A stretch of DNA of 42,592 nucleotides from Lojkania enalia (Eukaryota; Ascomycota; Dothideomycetes; Pleosporales): NCBI GenBank assembly GCA_010094045.1, contig ML986605.1, forward strand, positions 379,266 to 421,857, given 5' to 3'. The notes beneath the pieces were generated by a model, which was not told the DNA's origin, made no database searches, and saw nothing but the letters and a program-made list of their open reading frames with translations. The position numbers and the translations under genes were made by a program. Positions 32,315 through 42,592 of this stretch are shown piece after piece. Each line of letters begins with the position of its first letter. The stretch's first letter is position 1.

Positions 32315-32574
32315 TATAATAGCGTAGGTAAAATAATAGGTTTAAATACAGTACGAATCTACTTAGAGGTATATAAGAGTATATAGGAGATTAGGGACCT
32401 AGGAATTCTATTAACACCTATAGGCCTTATACGAAAGGATATAGAAAAACTACCGAGCTACTTATAAGGGAGTATATAACTATATACGGATGGGAAAAGG
32501 GGTAGAACTAGAGGTAGAATAAGATAAGCGAAAAGATAAAGCTTTTTATAGAACGATTTCTTTGTATTATTATA
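32315..32574 (-). repeat. 3' LTR of family B (right copy)
   Basis: 260 bp, reverse complement of 5679-5957 with small deletions. The polypurine tract follows at 32575-32590 (CTACCCCCCTCTTT on the plus strand). Confidence 0.86.
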
Positions 32575-32683
32575 CTACCCCCCTCTTTATAGGCTGATAG
32601 TCCCTATCTATACTAGTTTGGAAGGGAATCGGGGCTATTATAAATAGGTTCCAGTATAAAGAAATTTCTTTAAGGAGGTATTT

Positions 32684-33052
32684 TATTATAGGTATCTTTA
32701 CTGGAACCCCCGTACTAGACCTAATTAAGATTTAAAACTCTGTATAGTTGGAAGAATAAGGCTAGTATAAGGTATATAACGTGCTTAGTAGCTTAGCTAA
32801 CTAAATAACTAAGTATACTTAGTAGCTTAGTTAACTAAATAACTGAGCAGGAAAATAATAAGGGAACTAAATTATATTTAACAACCTTACAACTCTAATC
32901 TTTATAGCCCTTTATAGTTAATTTAAATATCTTTTACACACCCTACTTACGCACTTCTATTATAAGCCTATAAGAATAATATACTTTACAGCACGTAATT
33001 ACTCTTAGTTATTACCCCGCCCTATACTAGGCTAATTAGAAGGGCCGTTATA
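32684..33052 (+). repeat. 5' LTR of family A
   Basis: 369 bp starting TATTATAGG and ending CCGTTATA; pairs with 39189-39556 (TATTACGGG...CCGTTACA). The differences are nearly all transitions. Confidence 0.92.
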
Positions 33053-33369
33053 CTTTAACTACCCTTATAAGACTAGAAGAAGTGAGACCAGTTAGACTAC
33101 CCTAGTTATAAGGAAAGAGATACCTTTAGTAAGTAATATAGGAAACTCACGCAAGCAGAATATCGGGATTAACTAGTAAAGCTACCTCTTTAGAGGCAGG
33201 TATAATAACTATATTTACAAGAATATAGAATAAACTAGTATAATAATAGGAACAGCTAGTTCTAGCAGATAAATAGATAAGAAGCTTAAAGAAGACTTAG
33301 GATAGCCTTCTCGAAAGTTTTAAAAGAATATAAGGAATAGTTAATAGTAAATAAGAGATAGAACTTATA

Positions 33370-34180
33370 GGAATTATCTAAAAACTTAAACAAGTTAAAA
33401 GAGTATTACTAATAATATATTACTAATAATAAATTAAACTAGTACTACTTAATAAATTTAACGGAACTAGGTCTAAGTTTAAAGGATTCCTAGTAGCAGT
33501 AAGAATCTACATTAACGCTAACCTCGATATTATTTAATATAAGAACGAGAAAGTACTATTTATAGAAGTATACTTGACGGGTAAACTACTCGACTGGTTC
33601 TAGTCCTTTCTAATAGATTTTAAGAACCACACAGAGGAATACTAGAAGAGTAAAACTAAGGTAATATTTATAAGCCTAGTATACTTCTAATAGAAACTTA
33701 AACTAGCGTTTAAAGACATCGACGAAGTATAAATAGTAGAAGATAGACTCTACAATCTAGTTTAACTAGGGTCTATTACCTTATATATATCGAGCTTTTA
33801 ACAGCTCTCGAATAAAGTTATATAGGACGACTATAGTATAATAGTAAAGTTCTGTAGAGGATTAAAAATAGAAATAAGAAGAGTAATAATATATATAGAA
33901 TAACCGCGGGACCTAGTATTATACTTCTAACTAGTAAAGAGAATTAACAACGAACTATACTAGTTTAAAAATAAAGAAAGATAAGCGTACTACTAAAGGG
34001 TATACTTTTTAGTAAGGGCTGCTAACGCGGGCGGACCTATAGATCTAAGCGCTACTAGAGAAAAGAAGCCTAAATTATAGGCGACTTAGGAAAAGAAGAC
34101 TTAGAAAAAAGATATTAAGTATTATAATTGTTAAAAACTAGAATATATAGTAAAGGAATATTAAAGTAAAAAGAAAGAAA
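33370..34180 (+). pseudogene. RIP-inactivated gag of family A
   Basis: Readable capsid region: KFNGTRSKFKGFL near 33460, VYLTGKLLDWF near 33567, FKNHTEEY near 33620, LAFKDIDEV near 33700, AANAGGPIDLSATREKK near 34020. It ends in a zinc-knuckle remnant near 34115-34155 (YYNC*KLEYIVKEY, usual CYNC.K.GHIAKEC), where two Cys and the His are lost by transitions. This layout is typical of fungal Ty3/Gypsy Gag. Confidence 0.85.
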
Positions 34181-34249
34181 AAAGAAACCGGCCTATAGAA
34201 GACAAACCGCAGGAAGTAGGTAAAGAAAAACTAGCTATAACTATAGAAT

Positions 34250-37200
34250 ACAGAACCTTATATTAGTCCTTCTATAATAAAGACGAGTGTTAAATATACT
34301 AACAACTTAAAGAAGCTATAGGATATTAGTCTTAAAAGAAAACGTAACTTATAGCAACATAGGAATATATAAAAAGATAGCTAGAAAAGGTTTAGAAAAT
34401 ACCTAACGAGGATAAAGAAATAAATACCCTATTATAAATAGAAGAAGCTACTACTAGAATACTAACACCTAAGCTAGTACCTAAAGTATATTCTATATAC
34501 TAACAAGGAATAATCGAGTACGAATAGAAAATACCGGCTCCTATAGCTACTCTATAAGACGAGCTACCTATAAGATTCTATAATAAGAATAGACTAGAAT
34601 AAGATATTATTAACGTTTACGAAGAATAGTAAAACATCTACCCTAGGGAAATCCGCTTCTCACATTTCTAAAAATGGATAGAAACTACGAAAGTAGTAGA
34701 AGAACACCTTAGTATAATAGATTAGGATAAGGCTGCGTACACAGTACAGAAAGTAGTAGCCTTCTTACGAAACGAAGTACCAGTAAAATACTGGATACTA
34801 AAAGCATTACGATATAAATAAGAATAGGACTACTAGGTTAGAGAAGATAATAACCCCTATATAAACTAATACTACCTAGTATATTTTAAGATAGTATAGA
34901 TATCGTGTATTAAACGACAGTATAAAGCCTACTAGAGAAAAAAGGAAAATATAGGCGTATAGTTAAGACAACTAAACGAAGACGAAGTATTAGGAAACTC
35001 TGTAAAGTAAGAAGCTATAATAGAATAGGAAGTTATTAAATAAACCTAAAACTATATAGTACTTAAATCTAGACCTCTATTACCTAAAGTATATGTTAGA
35101 GGAAGACTATAGTATAAATACCTAGAACGGAAATGCCCGAAATATATATCTATAAAAGAAGTAATAGCTTACTAGCCTAAAATAACTTAGTTGTACGGGA
35201 ATATAGGAGAATACTACCTTATAACACCTAGATGGTACTACAGCTATAGAGTATATATACTTATTAATAGTAGAGCAACAAAAAATTTTATAGCTAGTAA
35301 CTATATTACTAGAAAAGAAATACTTATAATATAACTAGAACAACCTTATATAATTTAAACTATAGAAGGGAAAGATTTCTAGAAGAAAGTTATATATACT
35401 ATAGAACTAGGAGAGTTCGAAATTCTAGGAACAACCTAATAAGAACAAATATTCTAAATTGTAGAGATTACCGACTATAATATTATCCTAGGAATCCTAT
35501 AGTTAAGAAAAGAAAACCTCTAGATAAATTAGTAAACGGGACGAATTATCCTTAAAAACTCTAGCTAACTAATTAAGGAACAACTTGCTGTAATAGTAAA
35601 AGAAGTAGTAAAAGAATTATTCCTAATAGGAAATATATTATATAATATACCTAAGGAATACTAATATTTAATAAAACAGCTCTAAGAACTACTATAATAT
35701 CTACCTAAACACGGAGAATACGATTATAAAATTAAATTATAACTAGGAAAAGAATCTAGATATAGACTAATATATAGTCTAATACTAAGGGAAATAGAGG
35801 CTCTAGAATAATATGTAGATAAACACCTGAAAAAGGGAATAATTAGAGAATCGAACTTACTAGTAGTATACCCTATACTCTTTATAGATAAAAAGAGAAT
35901 AACCGACCTATAAATATATATCGATTATCGCACCCTTAATAATATTATAATTAAAGATTAATATCCTTTACTACTTATTCGTAATTTAAGAAACTAATTA
36001 AGAGAAGCTACTATCTTTATAAAATTAGATATCTAGAATACGTATTATTAAATCTATATTAAAGAAGGAGATAAATAGAAAATAGTATTTAGAATAAAAA
36101 GGGGACTCTTTAAATACTTAGTTATACTATTTAGACTTACTAATATACCAGCTACCTTCTAAAAACGAATTAATAAGGTACTAAAACCCTACTTTAGACA
36201 ATTCTATATAATATATTTAGATAACGTTCTTATATATTTAAAAATAAAATAGGAATATAAAAAATATATTAAACAAGTACTATATATATTATAAGTAGTA
36301 AAATTATACCTTAAAGTAAGAAAGTGCGAATTCTATATTACGAAAATAGACTACTTAAGATTTATTATCGAACTAGAGCAACTATAAATAGACCTAAATA
36401 AATTAGTAGTAATTAGAGACTAGCTAACCCTAAAATTAGTTAAAGATATCCAATCCTTTATAAGATTTTATAACTTCTATCAAACCTTTATTAATAATCA
36501 GAGCGATATAACTACACCCCTAACTTAACTATTAAAGAAAGATATTACCTTTATATAGGGAAACGAATAAGAAAAGGCCTTCTAAGAAGTTAAGAAACAA
36601 TTTTAGCAGGAACTGGTACTGAAACTCTATAACCTAGAAAAGAAAGCTCTTATAAAAACTAACGCATTAGGAATAAGAATAGCTAGAATCCTTATATAAA
36701 TCTATAATAGAAAACGATATCTAGTAGTATATTACTTACAAAAACTCATACTAGTAGAGATAAACTATAATATATACGACTAAGAACTCCTAGCTATTAT
36801 AGTATACTTTAAAGAATAGCGTGTGTACTTGTAGGGAGTAAAATAGTAAACTAAAGTCTATTACGATTATAAAAACCTTACTACCTTCCTTATTACTAAA
36901 ACTCTTACCCCTAGATAGGTTAGATAGTTATAAGAACTAGCTATATTCGACTTTAAGATTATCTATATTAGCGGAAAATAGAACTAAAGAGTAGACGTAC
37001 TAAGTAGACTATCAGGATATAAGTAAGAGAAAGGAACTACAGTTATACTACTAAGAAGATAACAAGACGGAAGTATAGTATATAATCACCTATAACTCGC
37101 AGCAACAACTATTATTAAAGAAGTAAGCTGGATAATATTAATTAGATTAGTAATAGACGGGATACCCGAAGAACTCTAAGAATAAGAACTAGAATAGATA

Positions 37201-38862
37201 GATAGACTACTATACGCCTATAATTAAATCTATATACTAGCTAAAGTTAGAAAAGAATTTATTAGGCAATTTTATAAAGCTTCTACCCATAGATACTAAG
37301 GAATAGAAAAAACGCTAGAATGAATCCTTAGAGGATTCTACTTTCCTAAAGTAAGGGAATAGGTAAAAAATATATTACGAGAATATATAAACTACTAATA
37401 AAATAAACTTAATAGATATATACTTTACGGACTATTATAAAACCTAGAAATACCTACTAGACTATAAACGGAAATTACTATAGACTTTATCGTTAAGCTA
37501 CTAAAGTTAAAAGACTACTTTAAGAGAGAAGTATACAACTCTATTATAATAATTATAGATAGACTTATAAAGTACACCTACTTTATCCCCTATAATAAAG
37601 TATTACTAGTAGAATAAGTCGCAAACATCTTTCTAAAATAGATTGTAGTATAGTATAGAGTACCCTAGAAGATAATTATAAACTAAGATACTAAGTTTAC
37701 TTTAAAGTTTTAGTAGATAATTATAAACTTACTAGAAATTAAATATAAAATATCTACAGCATTTTATCTATAAACGGATAAATAGATAGAATAAATAAAC
37801 TAAATAGTAGAGTAATACCTATAGTACTACTTTAACTACAGATAAAATAATTAGGTAATACTACTACTAATAGTATAACTCGCGTATAATAGTACTATAT
37901 ATAGTATAACCGGAGTATTACTATTTATAGTAAACTATAGGTATAAACTAAAAATATATAACACCCTAATTAAAGTAGTATTATAGGTACTCTAAATATA
38001 AGAACGAGTTAAAATTATTTAATAAACGTAAGACTTATTAAAGAAAGATTTCTAGTTCCTATAATATACTATAAAGAAATACTATAATAAGAAATATAAA
38101 CAACTACCTTACTTTAAGAAGAGAGAAAAAGTTTAGCTGCTGAGACGAAATATTTAAAGTAAATAACTAAGTAGTAAACTAGACTATATTAAAATCGGAC
38201 TATATAAGATTGAAGAATAGATATTACCCGTAAACTATCGACTTAAATTACCTACGACTATAAAAATCTACCTAACCTTCTATATCGCGCTTATAGAAAA
38301 GGTACTTTAAGATGCTAAACTAGTAGTATATAACGCAAACACGTACGGAGAAGATTAGAAATAAGAAGTTAAGAAAATAATAAGATATAAGATATAAAAT
38401 AGCAAATAATACTATCTAATAAAATAGTTAAAAACGGATGAATACGGGAACCTATAGAATAATACCTAGGAGCTAGAAGAAAACCTTAGCTCTACAGTAT
38501 TATAGGTATATTATAAAACCCAAATTTATAAAGGAAACCTAGAGATAGAGTAGTAGGATTAAATAATATTAGCTATATTACGGGAGGCGACTCCGCCTTA
38601 GGAAGAAGACCCGCCTTATAATCAGCCTTCTCTTCCTCCTTAAGCTGCTCCTACGTATATTTATAACCCTCTATCTACCTATACTTTACTTATTTATAAA
38701 CCTTATAAAGGCGCTGAATCTTTACGCGAGCTACCGCCACCTTATTAAAAAGTTACTCTAACTCCTCCTAGGCTAGATAGATCTCCTCCTCCAGCTTCGC
38801 AACTTCAGTATCCTGCTTTACTACTAGGAAGAATTAGAAACAAACTAGTATTACGGGACTAA
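34250..38862 (+). pseudogene. RIP-inactivated pol of family A (protease, RT, RNase H, integrase)
   Basis: Protease-like segment near 35240-35520 (LINSRATKNFI in place of the usual DSGA.NFI, then NIILGIL*L). The reverse transcriptase covers about 35680-36360: FIDKKRITDL*IYIDYR near 35880, LFKYLVILFRLTNIPATF near 36110, active site IIYLDNVLIYL near 36208-36242 (YLDD second Asp now Asn). RNase H covers about 36640-37010. Integrase covers about 37240-37990, with FIVKLLKLKDYF near 37480 and IIIIDRLIKYTYFIP near 37545. The tail is Pro/Glu-rich (ATPP*EEDPPYN near 38590) and the frame ends near 38862. Stops are mainly at Gln and Trp codons. Confidence 0.9.
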
Positions 38863-39188
38863 AATATATAAGCAATCTAAGTATCGCGATCTATATTATA
38901 TAACAAATATATACTAGTATAAAGGTACTCTAAACAATATAACTTTTTAGGTGTCTTCTTCTTATCTATCTTATAAGTTAACCTCTTATAAAAATACTAG
39001 AAATAAGGTATAATTGTTTTACCTGAACAGTCTATACGATTAGTATAATAGTATCTACTTAGAGTTAAATAATAAAGGGGAGGTATTAGGAATATATATA
39101 GTCTCAGCGGAAACAGCGTATTAACCCTACTATATACTAGTTTAGAACGGGAAAACTCTTAGGCCGAGAGCTTAAAAGGGGAAGATAG
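38863..39188 (+). other. Family A 3' untranslated region and polypurine tract
   Basis: No coding signal. It ends in the purine-rich tract at 39174-39185, directly before the 3' LTR. Confidence 0.6.
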
Positions 39189-39556
39189 TATTACGGGTAT
39201 CCTTACTAGAACCTCTATACTAGACCTAATTAAGATTTAGAACTCTATATAGCTAGAAGAATAAGGCTAGTATAAGATATATAATATGCTTAGTAGCTTA
39301 GTTAACTAAGTAACTAATATATTTAGTAGTTTAGTTAACTAAATAACTGAGCAGGAAAATAATAAGGGAACTAAATTGTATTTAATAATTTTACAACTCT
39401 AATCTTTATAGCCCTTTATAGTTAACTTGAATATCCTTCGCACACCCTACTTACGTACTTCTATTATAAGTCTATAAGAATAATATACTTTGCAGCACGT
39501 AATTACTCTTAATTATTACTCTACCCTATACTAGGCTAATTAGAAGGGCCGTTACA
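39189..39556 (+). repeat. 3' LTR of family A
   Basis: 368 bp, paired with 32684-33052, followed by the duplication TATTT. Confidence 0.92.
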
Positions 39557-40139
39557 TATTTACTAGTAAGAGCTAATATATATAGTTACCTATAGAGATA
39601 TATTTATTAATATAATATTAAGTAAGGTTTTTACGGTAAGTATAATTAACCTATATATTAGCTAGTAACTACTATTATAATAGTTTATTAATATTGCAAT
39701 TTCGTCGCGTATAGTAATAAGTATTTACTAGCTTTAGTATATTACTAGATTGCTGTTAACTAAGCTTTCTTAACTAAATAATAACTTCTACTTTATATAT
39801 ATTATTACGCGTCCCTAGAACCGTTAATTATTAAAGTATTACTAACGCTTTATAGAAAAAATTAATTAAGATACTACTCTACTTACCTTTTAAAGCCTCT
39901 TTAAAGGCCTTTTAAATTATTTACCTTTAAGTTACGTATATACTCGCCCGCGGGTAGTATATAATATTTTCCTTTTAGTCCCTAAGATTAAAAAAATGCG
40001 AGTATTATACCTTATAAAATAAAAAGTATAACCCTGTATAAATCGCATCTAATATTAGTAGGGTATTTACTACTAACGTACTTATAGATCCTCTTCTACT
40101 GTAAGAAGGAGTTTCTAGTCCTCTAGGGCTATCTTAAAC

Positions 40140-40513
40140 TATAAGTAGTAGCCTAATACGCAGGGGATAAGGAGGATAAAAAAGTAGTTTTTAAGGCTGT
40201 TTTAAAGTCTACTTATAGTCTAGTACTTATAGCCTATGTTATAAAAAGTTAGAAAAATAGCCTTCTTACAGCTAGTATTTAGGTAGCTTTATTCTACTAG
40301 AGTACTAAGTTGCTCTATCGGGTTTTAACTCTAAAAACTCTAGTATTTAGCTTTTAAGCTAATATTATAGCGCTCTCGGGCGGCTAAAGATAAAGTAGAG
40401 AAGGTTTAAGGGGAGTCCGGAGGGAAAGAAGGGGAAGGAAAGTAGAGGAGGAAAGGACTAGAGAGGTATCTAATAGCCTACTATTAGACCCTCTAGATTT
40501 TATAGAGGAGTAA
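40140..40513 (+). pseudogene. Antisense reading frame in the 3' region of family B (right copy)
   Basis: Counterpart of 4618-4990. Readable as DKEDKKVVFKAVLKSTYSLV near 40168, LFYQSTKLLYRVLTLKTLVF (TAG read as Gln) near 40290, ALSGG near 40370, and an Arg/Glu-rich tail with EEERTREVSNSLLLDPLDF before the stop at 40511-40513. This copy has fewer stops than the left one. Function unknown. Confidence 0.32.
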
Positions 40514-42592
40514 TTTCGGGCCTATACTTTAATTTTTAAAATCTACTACTTAACTCTTATATATTATTATCTACTAGATAATTTATATTCTTTATACTAT
40601 CCTTATATACCTTAATCTATTTAGTTAGAGCCTTTAGAGGTCTTAGATAATTCGGATACTTATTATAAAAAGCTTTTAACTTATAAGGCGAACCTATAAA
40701 GTTTAAAACTTTATACTAGATTAGGTTAGAATTATATCCTACCTATTTTATACGGTATTTAAAGGTCTTATAATACAACTTACTAGCTAGTATTTCCTTA
40801 ACCTCCTACTCTTCTACCCTATTAATAGCGATAGCGGGTGGTTTCGGAGCTTCTTATCTAGATAGAAGGTCCTAGAGGTTCTTATATAGTAGGTTTAGTG
40901 CGAAGATATTATATATACTTAACTTTAGGGGTAACTATAGGTAGTATAAGTTTCTAACCTACTCTAATACTTTAAAAGGACCCTCCTATTAATCGGATGG
41001 CTTTTAGCTTAGTCTCTAGACCGTAAAGTTCTTAGTATTTAAGTAGACTATATTACTAATCTACTAATTAATTAGTTACTAGTAACGGTTAATAATAGAT
41101 TATATACGATCTTAAGCCTTCTTAATATTAGCCTTTATAGTTTCCTAGGCTATATATATACGAGTTACTAGAGTTAAAACATTCTTATAATTTAATTTAT
41201 CTGTTACAGTAATAGGATTAATAAAATATTTCTAATTCTAACTCTAATAGAGCTTAAATCTATATAGAATCTAATACGGGAATATTCTAATAGTTATATA
41301 GAGTAGAGTTACTTATACTCGGTCGATTATAGGTAATAGAGAACTCTAGTTATTCTAGTAGAAGGATACGAAAGAACGTAGTCTCTAATCGATATACTTG
41401 TTTATAATCTCCGTCTATCCGTTAGTCTCTTTATAATAAGTAGTAGATAGTTTAATCTTTATACTTAAGATATAGTAGAATTCGGACTAGAAACTAGATA
41501 TAAACTAAGGTTCTTAGTTTAAAATAATAGTTTCGGGTATATAGTTAAAGTAGTATACCTATTAAATAAATAATTCGGCTATTCCCCGTACATTAATTAT
41601 ATAATAGTAGAGAATAGATACAACTTATTTAAACAGGCGATCAATTACTACTATAATCTAATTATATCCGGACTTATCTATAGGAAAATTCTTAAAGTTA
41701 ATATATAGGTACTATATTAGTTAATTTAGTATAGAAAGTAGGTAGATAAAACCTAGAGTTCGAGTTTATATTAGATAAGCTTTATAGTATAAGATATAAT
41801 TCTATATATATTATTTATAAGTAACTTCTATACCCTTCTAGTAGTACTTCTAGGATAGTAACTAATAGGTTTTAGTAGCATTTAGGTATACGGAGAATAC
41901 TTAGTTATAAGCCTCTTATATAAGTTATATACAAAGGCCTAAATCTAATAGGATATATAAGTAATTATTATAGAGGAGTAGTCTATTTTCTATCTAATAC
42001 TTATAGGGTAAAAGTATACGTTTCTATATAAAAAAGGCTTAGTTTTCTTATAGTAATATATTAATTAACTCTAGAGAGTCTAGTAATATAACCTACTCCT
42101 AGCCTTTAATAATATTTAGTATAGCCGCTTAAATTATTATTTAGGTAATATAGGATTAGGCTAATTCAGTATTAATTTAGGGGTGAAGTTAATACGGTTT
42201 AAATAGGACTCTTAACTAATTATTAGTTTAAGCTGCTTTTAAGTTTTCTATATCTTATTTATAATAACTAAGAATATCTACTCTAATATTATTCTTATCT
42301 AAGGTATACTCGATTCAGAACTAATACTAAGCTAATTCCTTAGTCTAATAAACTTAACAAGTATTAAGTACTTTCGTAGTTATAAAATATTTAAGTAAGC
42401 GATAATCGGTATATACTAGAGTTCTAATAGCTACTAAAGTAAGTTCTACCCTCTATTATTTAAATACAGTAATAATTGCGAATAGTTTCTTATTATAGAT
42501 CTTCTAGTTCAGTTCTAAACCAGATAGAACCTTACTATAGAACGCTATAAGATACTATTTTCTATTAGAATATTTCTATAATAGTACTTCTA
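40487..42592 (-). pseudogene. RIP-inactivated pol of family B, right copy (RNase H to chromodomain-like end)
   Basis: Reverse complement of the pol in the left copy (about 2545-4647). From low to high coordinates it holds the chromodomain-like tail (about 40590-40760), the KLSN-GPFKVLE block (about 40910-41020), integrase (about 41360-41720) and RNase H up to the window end. RIP-type stops throughout. Comparing both copies would give most of the ancestral sequence. Confidence 0.87.

Larger units (their letters stand above)
32684..39556 (+). mobile_element. Complete Ty3/Gypsy family A element (6,873 bp)
   Basis: LTRs 32684-33052 and 39189-39556, with a perfect target duplication TATTT at 32679-32683 and 39557-39561. 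Gag and pol lie on the plus strand. A purine tract AAAAGGGGAAGA (39174-39185) precedes the 3' LTR. It sits in the 3' region of the right family B copy. The left copy at 1-1944 is a second insertion of the same family in a different part of B. Confidence 0.94.
32315..42592 (-). mobile_element. Ty3/Gypsy family B element, inverted copy, truncated by the window end
   Basis: Starts with the 3' LTR (32315-32574) and continues on the minus strand through the 3' non-coding region into pol. A complete family A element is inserted at 32684-39556. 39557-42592 is the reverse complement of about 2545-5520. The window ends inside RNase H, so the 5' half is absent. The two B copies therefore face each other across the whole region. 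Confidence 0.9.

Overview
The window looks like a compartment of a filamentous ascomycete (Pezizomycotina) genome. A small island of normal composition (about 7.3-13.4 kb) carries two protein-coding genes with short fungal introns. It sits between long AT-rich blocks made of nested, dead transposable elements. The blocks carry the signature of repeat-induced point mutation (RIP): CA and TG dinucleotides are almost absent (for example none in 2041-2100 or 36001-36060), TA is in great excess, conserved transposon motifs are broken mostly by TAA/TAG, and copies of the same repeat differ mainly by C/T and G/A changes.

Left block (1-7302). A Ty3/Gypsy element of family A (minus strand, cut by the window edge, LTR 1609-1944) is inserted in the reverse transcriptase of a Ty3/Gypsy chromovirus-like element of family B (plus strand, 1945-5957, 3' LTR 5679-5957). 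B is inserted in a Ty1/Copia element whose reverse transcriptase/RNase H end and presumed LTR (5958-7302) border the gene island.

Gene island (7303-13409). About 1.9 kb without a supportable gene is followed by a divergent gene pair. A three-exon gene on the minus strand (9205-10929) encodes a secreted, Ser/Thr-rich, probably GPI-anchored surface protein of 534 residues. A two-exon gene on the plus strand (11411-13144) encodes a pepsin-fold, single-pass membrane protein that has lost the first catalytic Asp.

Right block (13410-42592). A Fot/pogo DNA transposon on the minus strand ('Fot2') starts at 13410. It is split by a complete Ty3/Gypsy element D (14285-21385, TSD ATTAC), by a head-to-head solo D LTR (21423-21635), and at 22028 by a second Fot/pogo element on the plus strand ('Fot1', 22029-32314). 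Fot1 is itself split by a large hAT transposon (22691-30606, 8-bp TSD TATATAGC) and by a 528-bp terminal-repeat retrotransposon in miniature (TRIM; 30812-31339). At the right end of Fot1 a second B copy begins, in inverted orientation (32315 to the window end), with a complete family A element inside it (32684-39556, TSD TATTT).

Points of most interest: a long antisense reading frame between pol and the 3' LTR of element D; a shorter antisense frame conserved in both B copies; the RIP'd TRIM; a hAT element with an extra ORF; fading of RIP toward the island on both sides; and an assembly artefact (identical 1,652-bp blocks on either side of a 10-N gap inside the hAT). All names rest on motif recognition by eye; no database search was possible.
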